DNA of 43,670 bases from an archaeon (GTDB lineage Archaea; Thermoproteota; Nitrososphaeria; Nitrososphaerales; UBA183). Position numbers and translations under genes: made by a program. The notes beneath the pieces were generated by a model, which had not been told where the DNA came from, did not search any database, and saw only the letters and a program-made list of their open reading frames with translations. The DNA lies in contig JAJYNM010000073.1 of NCBI GenBank assembly GCA_021786335.1, positions 1 through 43,670 on the forward strand, read 5' to 3'. Below are positions 1-7,090 of the stretch, piece by piece (the stretch's first letter is position 1; the number at the start of each line of letters is the position of its first letter).

Positions 1-467
1 CTCGGGGCAGGCATTATCTCCACGGTGACGCTCCCTGCCTTCCCCCTGATCCTGTAGGGGACCGAGTGCGGCCTCCCGTCCCGGCACTCCCAGGAGCCGC
101 AGCCGAGCTTGACCGGGATGATGTTCAGCAGAGCAGCGGTGGTGGCCTTCTCGATGGCTTCCCTGGTCTGCATCGCCTTCCCCTTGCCCACCCCGAACCA
201 GCCGGCGCCGTTCCCGACGGCGACCACGGCCAGGAAGCGTGTGAGCTCCCCGGCGTCGGTCTGCTTCTGCACCACGCTGACCCCCACTACCTCGTTCCTG
301 AGGTCAGGGAGGAGCTTCTTCACAATCTCTGCTTCGCGGACCCTCTGGCCGCTCTTGAAAATCTCGTCCAGGGAGGTGACCTTCCCCTCGTTTACCAGCG
401 TGCCGAGCTTCGTCCGCGGCACCCAGACCTGCTCCTCTTCCTGGCGGTCGCGCCTCTGGTACGGCAT
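1..467 (-). CDS. rps5: 30S ribosomal protein S5 (uS5), 3' end cut by window
   Basis: Small-subunit ribosomal protein uS5, which contributes to decoding accuracy and mRNA entry. The reading frame begins with MPYQRRDRQEEEQVWVP and contains the S5 double-stranded RNA-binding region, including a glycine-rich GNGAGWFGVGKGK loop, followed by the start of the C-terminal S5 domain. About 155 codons are present and the C-terminus lies outside the window. The ATG at 467 overlaps the L18 stop by one base (TAATG), so the two are probably translationally coupled. It is the last gene of the ribosomal operon that can be seen here. Confidence 0.95.
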   Translation of the reverse strand, partial: MPYQRRDRQEEEQVWVPRTKLGTLVNEGKVTSLDEIFKSGQRVREAEIVKKLLPDLRNEVVGVSVVQKQTDAGELTRFLAVVAVGNGAGWFGVGKGKAMQTREAIEKATTAALLNIIPVKLGCGSWECRDGRPHSVPYRIRGKAGSVTVEIMPAP

Positions 468-1051
468 TACTTGCGCCCCCCGGCTATCGTAGCCTTGACC
501 TTTTCGAACTCCTCCGCGTAGTCTTCAGGCTTGAAGCCCGCCTTCAGTAGCGCGGAGAACGCCCGGGCGTAGGCGTCCTTGTCCTCGGCGGCGAGCTTCG
601 CCGCATACTCGGCGATGGGCCTCCCGGAGAGCCTGTCCTCGTCAGGATAGGCCTTTTCTCCCACCGGGACCGCCAGGCCGGAGTCGACCACCCCTTTGAG
701 GAGCGCGGCGACCCTCGACCCCCTGATGAACGGCGCCAGCCCGTTGTAGACTACGGCCTCCTTCACCCCCGCCGCAACCGCCTTCTTCCCGGCGAGCCTC
801 CCCAGCAGGTAGCAGGCGGGGGTCGACTTCGCTGAACCGTGCCATCCCAGTTTCAACAGTTCCCTGGAGTGGGAAGACGACAGGACAACGTCCCCCTTGA
901 ACGTGGGCTTCACGAACTGAGCGGTGACGTTCTTGTTCGATATCCTCACGACAAGTAGGGGCTTCTGCGAAGTGATGGCCCGCTTCCTCGCCCTGTAGTC
1001 TGTGACCCCCTGGCGCCTCCTTCTTAGGAGCTGCACGTGACCTTGCTTCAC
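467..1051 (-). CDS. rpl18: 50S ribosomal protein L18 (uL18)
   Basis: 5S rRNA-binding protein of the large subunit, 194 residues, the archaeal/eukaryotic long form. It begins VKQGHVQLLRRRRQGVTDYR; the YRARKR segment, the LLVVRISNKNV stretch and the GLAPFIRGSRV segment are typical. I place the start at the GTG at 1051, because this gives a GTGA overlap with the L19e stop and matches the family N-terminus. A longer open frame continues upstream, but it runs antisense to the family alignment inside L19e. Member of the ribosomal operon. Confidence 0.95.
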   Translation of the reverse strand: MKQGHVQLLRRRRQGVTDYRARKRAITSQKPLLVVRISNKNVTAQFVKPTFKGDVVLSSSHSRELLKLGWHGSAKSTPACYLLGRLAGKKAVAAGVKEAVVYNGLAPFIRGSRVAALLKGVVDSGLAVPVGEKAYPDEDRLSGRPIAEYAAKLAAEDKDAYARAFSALLKAGFKPEDYAEEFEKVKATIAGGRK

Positions 1052-1482
1052 TTCTTTACCTCCTTCATCAGTTCGAGGAGGTGCTTCACCCCCCTCACCT
1101 GGCCCCCCTTCACCTGCTTGTAGAGCCGCTTGTAGGCGTCGTGGCTGATCTCCTTCCTCTCCTTGGCCACCTTGAGGCGCCACCTCAGTGCTCTGACCTT
1201 GGAGACCCACTGGTCTTTCCTCGGGTTTCTGGCTGTGGCACGCCCCTCTGTAGACCCGGCCCCCCTTCCGCGCTTGAGCTTCTTCGACCTTGTCCTGAAC
1301 CTCCCCCTGGAGACCCCTTTCTCCGGAGTGACCTTGATGGCCCCGAAGCCCACCAAGCCGCGGATGGTGCTCCGGGTGATAGCGTCTTGTATCAGGTCGT
1401 TGTAGTCGTCGTCGAACACGATTCGGTCCACCCCGACACCCAGGACAGATGCCGCCAGTCTCCGCTTACTCTTTAGATTCAA
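1048..1482 (-). CDS. rpl19e: 50S ribosomal protein L19e (eL19)
   Basis: Archaeal/eukaryotic-specific large-subunit protein, 144 residues. It opens with MNLKSKRRLAASVLGVGVDR, as is usual for the family, and has the basic central stretch RSKKLKRGRGAGSTEGRA followed by a long helical C-terminus (residues ~90-144) rich in Lys and Arg. The start overlaps the 3' end of rpl32e by 17 bases and the stop overlaps the L18 GTG by 4, so it lies mid-operon. Confidence 0.96.
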   Translation of the reverse strand: MNLKSKRRLAASVLGVGVDRIVFDDDYNDLIQDAITRSTIRGLVGFGAIKVTPEKGVSRGRFRTRSKKLKRGRGAGSTEGRATARNPRKDQWVSKVRALRWRLKVAKERKEISHDAYKRLYKQVKGGQVRGVKHLLELMKEVKK

Positions 1483-1894
1483 TTATCCTCAACCCGGTCG
1501 GATTCACGACCCTTATCCCTAGCTCGGTGGCTCTCTCTATGATCGCGGCCCTCTTCTTCGCCCCTACCGTGCCACCGATCCGCGCCACATCCCGCCCTGG
1601 CACCAACGGCGCCAGGTCCCCCGGCCTGTGGACGATTACCTCGAAGTGGCCGCTCGGGTGCAGGCCTCTGGCGGCGGCAGGCCCCCGGTAGCCGACCCTG
1701 ACGAGCGGCGGCCACCCCTTGTCCTGGCGCCTCATCTTGCTGTCTACGCCCTTGGGCTTACGCCACTCAGGGTGTATCCGGACATAGCGCCAGCTCTCCT
1801 GTCTCACGAAGGCAGGCCTCGAGTCGGCCACCTCCTTCCGCTTGGCCACCAGGCTCTTCAGCCTGTTCTCCTCAGCCTGCTTCCCCTTCGACAT
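1466..1894 (-). CDS. rpl32e: 50S ribosomal protein L32e (eL32)
   Basis: Large-subunit protein found in archaea and eukaryotes, 142 residues. The motif region FVRQESWRYVRIHPEWRKP and the following KGVDSKMRR and GYRGP segments are characteristic of eL32. The C-terminal half (HPSGHFEVIV to IIESKE) forms the conserved beta-sheet part of the family. It starts with ATG 5 bases after the rpl6 stop and overlaps rpl19e by 17 bases. Confidence 0.95.
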   Translation of the reverse strand: MSKGKQAEENRLKSLVAKRKEVADSRPAFVRQESWRYVRIHPEWRKPKGVDSKMRRQDKGWPPLVRVGYRGPAAARGLHPSGHFEVIVHRPGDLAPLVPGRDVARIGGTVGAKKRAAIIERATELGIRVVNPTGLRIIESKE

Positions 1895-1899
1895 GGGTT

Positions 1900-2445
1900 T
1901 TACGGCCCCTCCTCCTTATGGTATATGTATACGCCGTCGAGGAAGACCCTCTGGTCCTTCCTCCTGACCTTGGTGGCGAGTTCTATGTTGGCCGCTGTCT
2001 GGCCGACATCCTCGAGGGAGACCCCCTTCACTATCACGTCGTCCCCCTCGGCGGAGACCTTAGAGCTTCCTACAATCTGAGATACCCTGGGAGACCGTTC
2101 CCCCATGAAGTTCTCGACCAGGACCTGGTCCCCTTTCACCTTCACGGAGATGGGGAAGTGGGCGTAGACCACCTTCAGCCTGTAGGTGAAGCCCTTGGTG
2201 ACGCCGGCGACCATGTTGTTCACTATGCTCACCACTGTGTTGACTATCACGTTGTCCTTCTTCTTCGCGGAGAAAGGGGATAGGAGCACCCTGTTCCCCT
2301 GGACGGCGAGGTTGATGTTGACCTTGTCGAAGCGCTTCTTGGCCTCGCCGAGCTTCCCTTTGACAGAGAGAGTCCTCCCGTCGAGCCTTACCGTCACCTC
2401 ATCGGGGATGACGACTGCGGTCTCCTGGACCGCCTCAGTAGACAA
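1900..2445 (-). CDS. rpl6: 50S ribosomal protein L6 (uL6)
   Basis: Large-subunit protein near the factor-binding site, 181 residues, with the two duplicated L6 domains (about residues 12-90 and 95-175). The segments VKGKLGEAKKRF, FTYRLKVVYAHFP and GVSLEDVGQTAANIE are diagnostic. The only usable upstream start is TTG at 2445, which lies inside the 3' end of rps8 (11-base overlap). No ATG or GTG is available before the conserved IPDEV start of domain 1. Confidence 0.95.
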   Translation of the reverse strand: MSTEAVQETAVVIPDEVTVRLDGRTLSVKGKLGEAKKRFDKVNINLAVQGNRVLLSPFSAKKKDNVIVNTVVSIVNNMVAGVTKGFTYRLKVVYAHFPISVKVKGDQVLVENFMGERSPRVSQIVGSSKVSAEGDDVIVKGVSLEDVGQTAANIELATKVRRKDQRVFLDGVYIYHKEEGP

Positions 2446-2827
2446 ACCCTACCAGCCTCCCGCCTATCTTCTTCTCCTGGGCTTCGACGTGGGACATCAC
2501 TCCCTGCGAGGTAGAGACGATGAGGGTCCCCACACCGACCGCCGGGAGATATCGGTGCTCCCAGTCCACGAGCTTCAGCGACCTGACTGGGAATCGTGGG
2601 GATATGACGCCGCACCTGTTGATCCGCCCGAGTAGTTGCACCCTCAGCTTCCCCCCCACGCCGTCGTCGATGAACTCGAACTCCCCGACGTATCTGCGCT
2701 TCTGCAGGACACGGAGGACTTCGCTGGCCAAGCCCGAGGCTGGGATCACCATGCATTCCTTCTTGTTCCTCATCTCCGCGTTCTGCAGGCTGGCGAACAG
2801 GTTTGCTAGGATGTTGGTCGCTGGCAT
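2435..2827 (-). CDS. rps8: 30S ribosomal protein S8 (uS8)
   Basis: Small-subunit primary 16S rRNA-binding protein, 130 residues, with the archaeal N-terminus MPATNILANLFASLQNAEMR. The C-terminal motif GVGTLIVSTSQGVMSHVEA is the conserved S8 signature that contacts 16S rRNA helix 21. It starts 9 bases after the rps14 stop and overlaps the start of rpl6. Confidence 0.96.
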   Translation of the reverse strand: MPATNILANLFASLQNAEMRNKKECMVIPASGLASEVLRVLQKRRYVGEFEFIDDGVGGKLRVQLLGRINRCGVISPRFPVRSLKLVDWEHRYLPAVGVGTLIVSTSQGVMSHVEAQEKKIGGRLVGFVY

Positions 2828-2836
2828 CTATCTCAC

Positions 2837-2998
2837 CTAGTCGTACTTCCTGAAGCCTAGCTTCTCCGCGACCTCCCTGAAGCACTGCCTGCACAGGACT
2901 AGGTCGTATGACCTGATGACGGCGCCGTACTGGCCGCACCTCTTGCAGTAGTGAGTCGACTTGCCGTACTTCCTCACCTTAGGATGTCTCTCCTTCAT
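2837..2998 (-). CDS. rps14: 30S ribosomal protein S14 (uS14), zinc-binding
   Basis: A 53-residue small-subunit protein of the zinc-binding (C+) type. The sequence runs from [13 protein letters not shown] to GFRKYD, with a CKRC pair followed by a CRQC pair as the four zinc ligands. The ATG at 2998 overlaps the stop of rpl5 in an ATGA arrangement. It sits in the conserved L5-S14-S8-L6 order of archaeal spc operons, which supports the call despite its small size. Confidence 0.95.
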   Translation of the reverse strand: MKERHPKVRKYGKSTHYCKRCGQYGAVIRSYDLVLCRQCFREVAEKLGFRKYD

Positions 2999-3522
2999 TG
3001 GACGGTCACCCCGAATTTGTCCTTGAAGTACTGCATCGCCTCGTCTCTGGTGACGCGGTGGGATCTTCCCACCCTGGACGTCCTGCGGTTACGCCGCGAG
3101 ACCCCATACCCCGGCCTCTCGAGGAGGATGGAGACGTTCATCCCGAGTATGCCGATTGCGGGATCGTATCTGATGCCAGGGATTTCGATGTGCTCGCGGA
3201 TCCCGAAGGAGATCGAACCTTGAGGGTCGAAGGACGACCCTGCCAGCTTCTTCTCTCTGGCGGTGAGCAGCTTCTCGATGAGCGCGGCCGTGCCGCCCCC
3301 CCTCACCGTGACCACCACCCCGATGGGCTCCCCCTTGTGGATACCGAAGTCCCTCACCGACTTCTTGGCGCGGGTCTGCGCCGGGTTCTGGCCGGTCACC
3401 TGTTCCAGGACCTTCTTCCCCCTCTCTATGGCTTCCCCCGACTTCCCCAGGCCTATGTTCACCACGACCTTGCCCACCCTGATCTCCCTCATGGGGTGCG
3501 CCTGGACGGTTGATTGACTCAT
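2995..3522 (-). CDS. rpl5: 50S ribosomal protein L5 (uL5)
   Basis: 5S rRNA-binding large-subunit protein, 175 residues. It shows the archaeal core [20 protein letters not shown] and the segment [10 protein letters not shown], and ends with the basic [20 protein letters not shown] region before FKDKFGVTV. The ATG at 3522 overlaps the rps4e stop by 4 bases, and its own stop overlaps the S14 start by 4. Confidence 0.96.
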   Translation of the reverse strand: MSQSTVQAHPMREIRVGKVVVNIGLGKSGEAIERGKKVLEQVTGQNPAQTRAKKSVRDFGIHKGEPIGVVVTVRGGGTAALIEKLLTAREKKLAGSSFDPQGSISFGIREHIEIPGIRYDPAIGILGMNVSILLERPGYGVSRRNRRTSRVGRSHRVTRDEAMQYFKDKFGVTVQ

Positions 3523-4247
3523 GAAGCGCCTACCCCTACCGTGATCATCGGAGAAGAGGTCCCTACCGGGAATACAAGGCGGGAGGGCACCTCCGCTTCG
3601 CCGCTCGGGAGAGCGATCCTCACCATTTTCTCGCGCGAGACGGTCCCCTCCTTCACCTCGGCTATCATCCCAAGCTGCCCGGCCCTGTCCCCGCCGAGGA
3701 CGAGGCCCAGCGACCCCTTGGCCAGCTTGACGTTACCCAGCACCTTCTGGGAGGGAACCTCGAGCAGCACGGCGTCCCCCGGTGCGAGGTTCAGGGCGTC
3801 GTCCAGGACCGACCTCCCGTCGTGCAGGCCATACTGGATGTGCCCGCCCCTGATCTTCGTCTTCGTGTTGATGCTGCATAGCTTCTTCGATGCCTCGCTG
3901 GAAGTGACCTTGGCCAGCCTCAAGCCCTTGCGACCTGGGACGAGCCGGTAGTCCGCACCCTCGGCGGGGACGCTGACCACGTTGAAGAGCCCGACAGGGA
4001 AGCGCGGGGTGTGCCTCTCAATCCCGTCGACCAACACCTTCCCGGTCTTGACCATGTACCTCAGCTCGCGGGACAGGCCCGCCAGGGAAGCAAGGTCGCG
4101 TATGACGACGCCGAGCGGGTAGGACGACGAGATCGAGTGCGGCCCGGGGACAGGCTTGAAGACGAACCTGTCTGACTTGCGCGAAATGTCCCATGTGCGC
4201 GGGGCCGCCAGGCGCTTCATCTTGTTCCTTCCTCCCTTCTTCCCCAC
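3519..4247 (-). CDS. rps4e: 30S ribosomal protein S4e (eS4)
   Basis: Archaeal/eukaryotic small-subunit protein, 242 residues. It has the N-terminal basic S4e segment (KRLAAPRTWDISRK), an S4 RNA-binding fold (YPLGVVIRDLASLAG to KVLVDGIERH), the central domain, and a KOW-like C-terminal segment (GLVLGGDRAGQLGMIAEVKEG). The start is GTG at 4247, overlapping the L24 TAG by one base (TAGTG). The TRP/REQ variations are within the usual family range. Confidence 0.95.
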   Translation of the reverse strand: MGKKGGRNKMKRLAAPRTWDISRKSDRFVFKPVPGPHSISSSYPLGVVIRDLASLAGLSRELRYMVKTGKVLVDGIERHTPRFPVGLFNVVSVPAEGADYRLVPGRKGLRLAKVTSSEASKKLCSINTKTKIRGGHIQYGLHDGRSVLDDALNLAPGDAVLLEVPSQKVLGNVKLAKGSLGLVLGGDRAGQLGMIAEVKEGTVSREKMVRIALPSGEAEVPSRLVFPVGTSSPMITVGVGAS

Positions 4248-4546
4248 TACGCCGGCACCTCCAGTCTCCGCTTCCTCAACTTGTCCTCGAGGACGAGGGC
4301 CGTGACGACTACGTTTGAGGAGCGTATGGGGACAGGGGCAGTCCCCCCCTTGAGTTTCTCGTGGGTGACCCCCTCCACGTTCACCACCCCGGTGAAAGAA
4401 TCGACCTTGGTGATCTTCCCTTCGATCCCCTTGAACTCCCCCCTGACGATCCTCACCGAGTCGCCCACCCTCGGCCTTACGCTGCGCTTGCCGTGCTTCC
4501 CTCTGAGCTCCGCCGACAGCCTAGACCCGAACCTCATCCATTCCAC
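4247..4546 (-). CDS. rpl24: 50S ribosomal protein L24 (uL24)
   Basis: Large-subunit assembly initiator protein, 99 residues, with a KOW motif (VRIVRGEFKGIEGKITKVD, about residues 31-50) and the downstream GVTHEKLKGGTAPVPI segment that is conserved in archaeal uL24. The reading frame starts at GTG 4546, directly after the L14 stop. An ATG three codons further in is an alternative start. Confidence 0.94.
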   Translation of the reverse strand: MEWMRFGSRLSAELRGKHGKRSVRPRVGDSVRIVRGEFKGIEGKITKVDSFTGVVNVEGVTHEKLKGGTAPVPIRSSNVVVTALVLEDKLRKRRLEVPA

Positions 4547-4981
4547 CTATACGATTATCGATGCGAGGTTCGCGATTCTCGGCCACTTTTCTGCGGCCTC
4601 GCTGGCTACGGGTCCCTTGATGTCTGTCCCCTTCAGGTCCCCTTCAGGTGTGATGATCACTGCAGCGTTGTCCTCGAAGACCACCCTCTGCCCGCTCACC
4701 CTCCTCACCGGGTACTTCTGCCTCACTATCACCGCGCCAAACACGGTCTTCTTCAGCTCCGGAGGGCCCTTCTTAACCACGCAGACCACCGAGTCCCCTA
4801 CAGAGGCGGCTGGGACCCTGCTCAGCCTCCCCTTCGCCTTCGTGACCTGGACCACGCGCAGCGTCTTGGCGCCGGTGTTGTCAGCGCAGGTGATGACAGC
4901 GTACAGCGGTATCGACCTCGTGATGTAGTTCTTGAACTCCTCGACCCCTTTCGCCGAGACTGCACGAGACTTCGTTGACAT
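4547..4981 (-). CDS. rpl14: 50S ribosomal protein L14 (uL14)
   Basis: Large-subunit protein at the intersubunit bridge, 144 residues including a short N-terminal extension (MSTKSRAVSAKGVEEFKNY) before the conserved ITRSIPLYAVITCADNTGAK core. The VRQKYPVRRVSGQRVVFEDN segment is diagnostic. I chose the ATG at 4981 because it forms a TAATG overlap with the S17 stop. A longer open frame upstream lies within S17 and matches nothing in the family. Confidence 0.96.
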   Translation of the reverse strand: MSTKSRAVSAKGVEEFKNYITRSIPLYAVITCADNTGAKTLRVVQVTKAKGRLSRVPAASVGDSVVCVVKKGPPELKKTVFGAVIVRQKYPVRRVSGQRVVFEDNAAVIITPEGDLKGTDIKGPVASEAAEKWPRIANLASIIV

Positions 4982-5307
4982 TAGGCGCTTCTCCTCGATT
5001 CTACCACGACGAACGAGATGGTCTTGGACAGCGGCCTGCATTCGCCGAGGGTCACCGCGTCACCGTCCCTGACTTCGATGCACGGGGGGACGTGGGCGCT
5101 GACGCGGCTCCTCCGCCTCTCGCCCCGGTTGAACTTCGGGACCATGTGGAGATACTCCATTTCGACCACCACGAAGCTCTTCCCAGCGGTGGAGACGGCC
5201 TTCCCCGAGAGAATCCTCCCCCGAACCTTGGCGTGCCCGTGGAAAGGACAGCGGTCGTCCTGGCACTTCTTCCTAGGGACCGTCACGTCGAGACCCGCTG
5301 AGCTCAT
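4981..5307 (-). CDS. rps17: 30S ribosomal protein S17 (uS17)
   Basis: Small-subunit OB-fold protein, 108 residues, of the archaeal type with an N-terminal extension carrying CQDDRCPFHG before the RGRILSGKAVST core. The Cys pair is common in archaeal and eukaryotic S17. The C-terminus contains the usual GDAVTLGECRPLSKTISFVV signature. The ATG at 5307 overlaps the Rpp29 stop by 4 bases. Confidence 0.96.
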   Translation of the reverse strand: MSSAGLDVTVPRKKCQDDRCPFHGHAKVRGRILSGKAVSTAGKSFVVVEMEYLHMVPKFNRGERRRSRVSAHVPPCIEVRDGDAVTLGECRPLSKTISFVVVESRRSA

Positions 5308-5537
5308 CGTCGCGCTCTCCCTAGCCTGTCCTGTAGCCTCCCGGCGATCTCAGCGCCGGTCACCCTCTTGCCTGACCCCGTGATGAAAGCCGCCCCTTCC
5401 TTCTCGACGGTGACGGGGCGCCCGCCGGAGTCGATTATCAGCGTGTTGGCGGTCTCTAGGAGCACTCTCCCGGCAATCCCGACCTTGGTGGGGTCCGGTG
5501 AGTCGAGCACGGTCAACATGCCTCCTATCAGGTTCAC
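5304..5537 (-). CDS. rnp1: RNase P protein component 1 (Rpp29/POP4 family)
   Basis: Protein subunit of the archaeal RNase P ribonucleoprotein, which matures tRNA 5' ends. It is 77 residues, short for the family but containing the Sm-like core: LTVLDSPDPTKVGIAGRVLLETANTLII followed by GRPVTVEKEGAAF. Its place between L29 and S17 is the usual archaeal location for this gene and is a strong supporting clue. It overlaps L29 and S17 by 4 bases each. Confidence 0.9.
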   Translation of the reverse strand: MNLIGGMLTVLDSPDPTKVGIAGRVLLETANTLIIDSGGRPVTVEKEGAAFITGSGKRVTGAEIAGRLQDRLGRARR

Positions 5538-5740
5538 TCGGTTACCCCCTTCTCGTGCATCACCGTGATCACCCTTGCTATGTCCTTTTTGATCCGCCTG
5601 ATGTTGCCTACGTCCTTCTTCACTATTCCACGCTGGGCCTCGCCTGACAGCTTGGAGAGCTCCGACCTGAGGTCGAAGAGCGTCTGCCGAAGCTTGTCAG
5701 TTCCCTGGTTCCGGAGTTCCTTCGGCTTGAGTTGTGGCAT
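5534..5740 (-). CDS. rpl29: 50S ribosomal protein L29 (uL29)
   Basis: Large-subunit protein at the polypeptide exit tunnel, 68 residues, a two-helix coiled hairpin. KPKELRNQGTDKLRQTLFDLRSELSKL is the typical first helix and VGNIRRIKKDIARVITVMHEK the second. The start ATG lies 44 bases inside the 3' end of rps3, so this is one of the longest same-strand overlaps in the operon. Confidence 0.95.
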   Translation of the reverse strand: MPQLKPKELRNQGTDKLRQTLFDLRSELSKLSGEAQRGIVKKDVGNIRRIKKDIARVITVMHEKGVTE

Positions 5741-6380
5741 CTTCTTTGTTCCCTTCTTTGTTCTCTTCTTTGATGTCTTCCTTTAACTGGAAGTCAGGAG
5801 GAAGCGCGTCCCGAAGCGCTATCTTCACCTTGATCCCGTAGAGGCCGAGCTTCATCAGGACGTCGGTGGTGGCCTGGTCCACCGATCTGTCGGCCGTGTC
5901 GCCGCTCTTGGGGACCACCCCCGCCCTGTACTTCTCTCCGTGCGACCTGTCGCTGCGGAGCTTCCCCGCGACTGAAATCTCGACGCCGGCGGCGCCGGCG
6001 CTCATTATGTTGTTGACGGTCCACTGGGCAGCCCTGCGGAACGCTGTCCCACGGGACACGATCTGGGCGATCCTGGCGGCCATGATCCTGGCGTTGAGCT
6101 CCGGGCTCTCCACCTCGGTCACGGCGATCTGGGCGTTGGGAAGGGCGAAGCGAGCGGTCACTTTGTCTGTCAGGTCCTTGATCCCTGTCCCCCTCCTGCC
6201 GATGGCGAGGCCCGGCCTGGCCACGTAGACCTTGAGCGTCGTCCCCATGGGAGACTTCTGCACTTCCAAACCTCCATACCCCGCATCACGAAGCTCCTTC
6301 TCGAAGAACTCGTCCAGGTCAGCGTACGACATGCTCGACGTCAGGATCGACTTGACCGTTGTACGCTGCTGGACGGACAT
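5697..6380 (-). CDS. rps3: 30S ribosomal protein S3 (uS3)
   Basis: Small-subunit protein at the mRNA entry tunnel, 227 residues. A type-2 KH domain spans about residues 15-90 (VYVARPGLAIGRRGTGIKDL with its GRRG loop), followed by the C-terminal S3 domain (ARIAQIVSRGTAFRRAAQW, then GVEISVAGKLRS). The C-terminal tail is acidic and lysine-rich with the repeat KEENKEGNKE. That tail is encoded by a 12-base tandem repeat lying immediately upstream of the L29 start. Confidence 0.96.
   Translation of the reverse strand: MSVQQRTTVKSILTSSMSYADLDEFFEKELRDAGYGGLEVQKSPMGTTLKVYVARPGLAIGRRGTGIKDLTDKVTARFALPNAQIAVTEVESPELNARIMAARIAQIVSRGTAFRRAAQWTVNNIMSAGAAGVEISVAGKLRSDRSHGEKYRAGVVPKSGDTADRSVDQATTDVLMKLGLYGIKVKIALRDALPPDFQLKEDIKEENKEGNKEDATTQAEGTPEPGN
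5741..5773 (-). repeat. 12-base tandem repeat in the rps3 tail, just upstream of rpl29
   Basis: On the coding strand the sequence is two copies of AAAGAAGRGAAC and a partial third, ending at the L29 ATG. It encodes the KEENKEGNKE tail of S3. The purine-rich units could also act as repeated weak ribosome-binding sites for L29. That second role is inference. Confidence 0.7.
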
Positions 6381-6382
6381 CG

Positions 6383-6844
6383 CTATACTTCCTTGCCCAC
6401 GACTTCGATGTGCACGAGTTGATGGAAATTGGGGGAGCTCCTGCCGAAGGCCCGCGGGTAGTAGTCCTTCACGGTCCTGCCTGCGTAGCCGGCGGCGTGG
6501 ATTATCTTCACCCTCTCGGGGTCTAAGCCTTTGAACTCGGTGTTCCCCTGCAGGTTGTGGAGGACGTTGAGATACGCCTTGGCGGTTCTGACCGGGTAAG
6601 ACCCGGTCGGGAAGCCTTGGAGCTCGCTCCTGTGGCCGACCTTCAGCTTGTGGCGCCTGAAGGCCACGGGCATTTCCTTGCTCTCGACTTGTTCGAGCAG
6701 GTCGATGGCCTTCGTCAGCGGCATCCCTTTGATGGTCACGGCGACTTCACGGGCAGCCTTGGGCGAGATGTTGACTTCTCTCCCGCTAGCCCGGACATGT
6801 ACCGCTGGGTCGAAACCCTGGAAACTGTAACCATGGTGAGGCAC
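6383..6844 (-). CDS. rpl22: 50S ribosomal protein L22 (uL22)
   Basis: Large-subunit protein lining the exit tunnel, 153 residues, first gene of the operon. The family start GYSFQGFDPAVHVRASGREVNISPK follows directly after the GTG at 6844. A strong GAGAGGGG ribosome-binding site lies about 5 bases upstream, and a TATA box lies at 6883-6890. An ATG at 6898 would be upstream of the TATA box, which argues against the longer frame. The extension loop and the C-terminal SPNFHQLVHIEVV segment are present. Confidence 0.95.
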   Translation of the reverse strand: MPHHGYSFQGFDPAVHVRASGREVNISPKAAREVAVTIKGMPLTKAIDLLEQVESKEMPVAFRRHKLKVGHRSELQGFPTGSYPVRTAKAYLNVLHNLQGNTEFKGLDPERVKIIHAAGYAGRTVKDYYPRAFGRSSPNFHQLVHIEVVGKEV

Positions 6845-6882
6845 TTTACCCCTCTCGTAGACCCGGCCGATTGTTGATGCGG

Positions 6883-6890
6883 TTATAAAG
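6883..6890 (-). promoter_or_regulatory. TATA box of the rpl22 ribosomal operon
   Basis: CTTTATAA on the minus strand, about 40 bases upstream of the L22 GTG. An mRNA start about 25 bases downstream would give a short leader containing the GAGAGGGG site at 6849-6856. No gene on the same strand abuts upstream, so this is the likely promoter of the visible ribosomal operon. Confidence 0.7.
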
Positions 6891-7027
6891 ATGTCCATGA
6901 TGAAACGCTCTTCAGACCGAAAACAGGCGTTTGCTCTCCTGCCGTCTCCGTTTGCAGTGTCTCTGTCGCCTTGCCCTCCCATGAGATGGGGCGGGAACAT
7001 TACGGAGGAGGCGCCAACTGCGCTTAT

Positions 7028-7086
7028 GGGCCTTCGAGCCCAGGCTCGTCCGTTTGACCGTGCCGCGACCGGGAGCCCGCAGGCCC
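7028..7086 (-). other. Inverted-repeat element downstream of the succinate dehydrogenase genes
   Basis: GGGCCT at 7028-7033 pairs with AGGCCC at 7081-7086, and CGAGCC at 7035-7040 pairs with GGCTCG at 7043-7048, with further GC-rich self-complementarity between. It begins 5 bases after the sdhB stop on the minus strand. It may be a transcript 3'-end structure or a small RNA. It does not fit a tRNA. Confidence 0.4.
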
Positions 7087-7090
7087 TTCG

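Noticed and set aside
1052..1210. N-terminal extension of L18
   Set aside because: It lies in another frame of the L19e gene and has no similarity to L18; the GTGA overlap fixes the start.
5018..5383. Plus-strand open frames across the ribosomal operon
   Set aside because: High-GC genes leave long open antisense frames; none shows a family motif or promoter.
6845..7000. Longer L22 reading frame starting at ATG 7000 or 6898
   Set aside because: The family N-terminus begins right after GTG 6844, which has a strong ribosome-binding site; the TATA box lies inside the longer frame.
7000..7090. A tRNA between sdhB and rpl22
   Set aside because: The outer stem and one hairpin look tRNA-like, but no anticodon arm or T loop (TTCRANN with a paired stem) can be placed.
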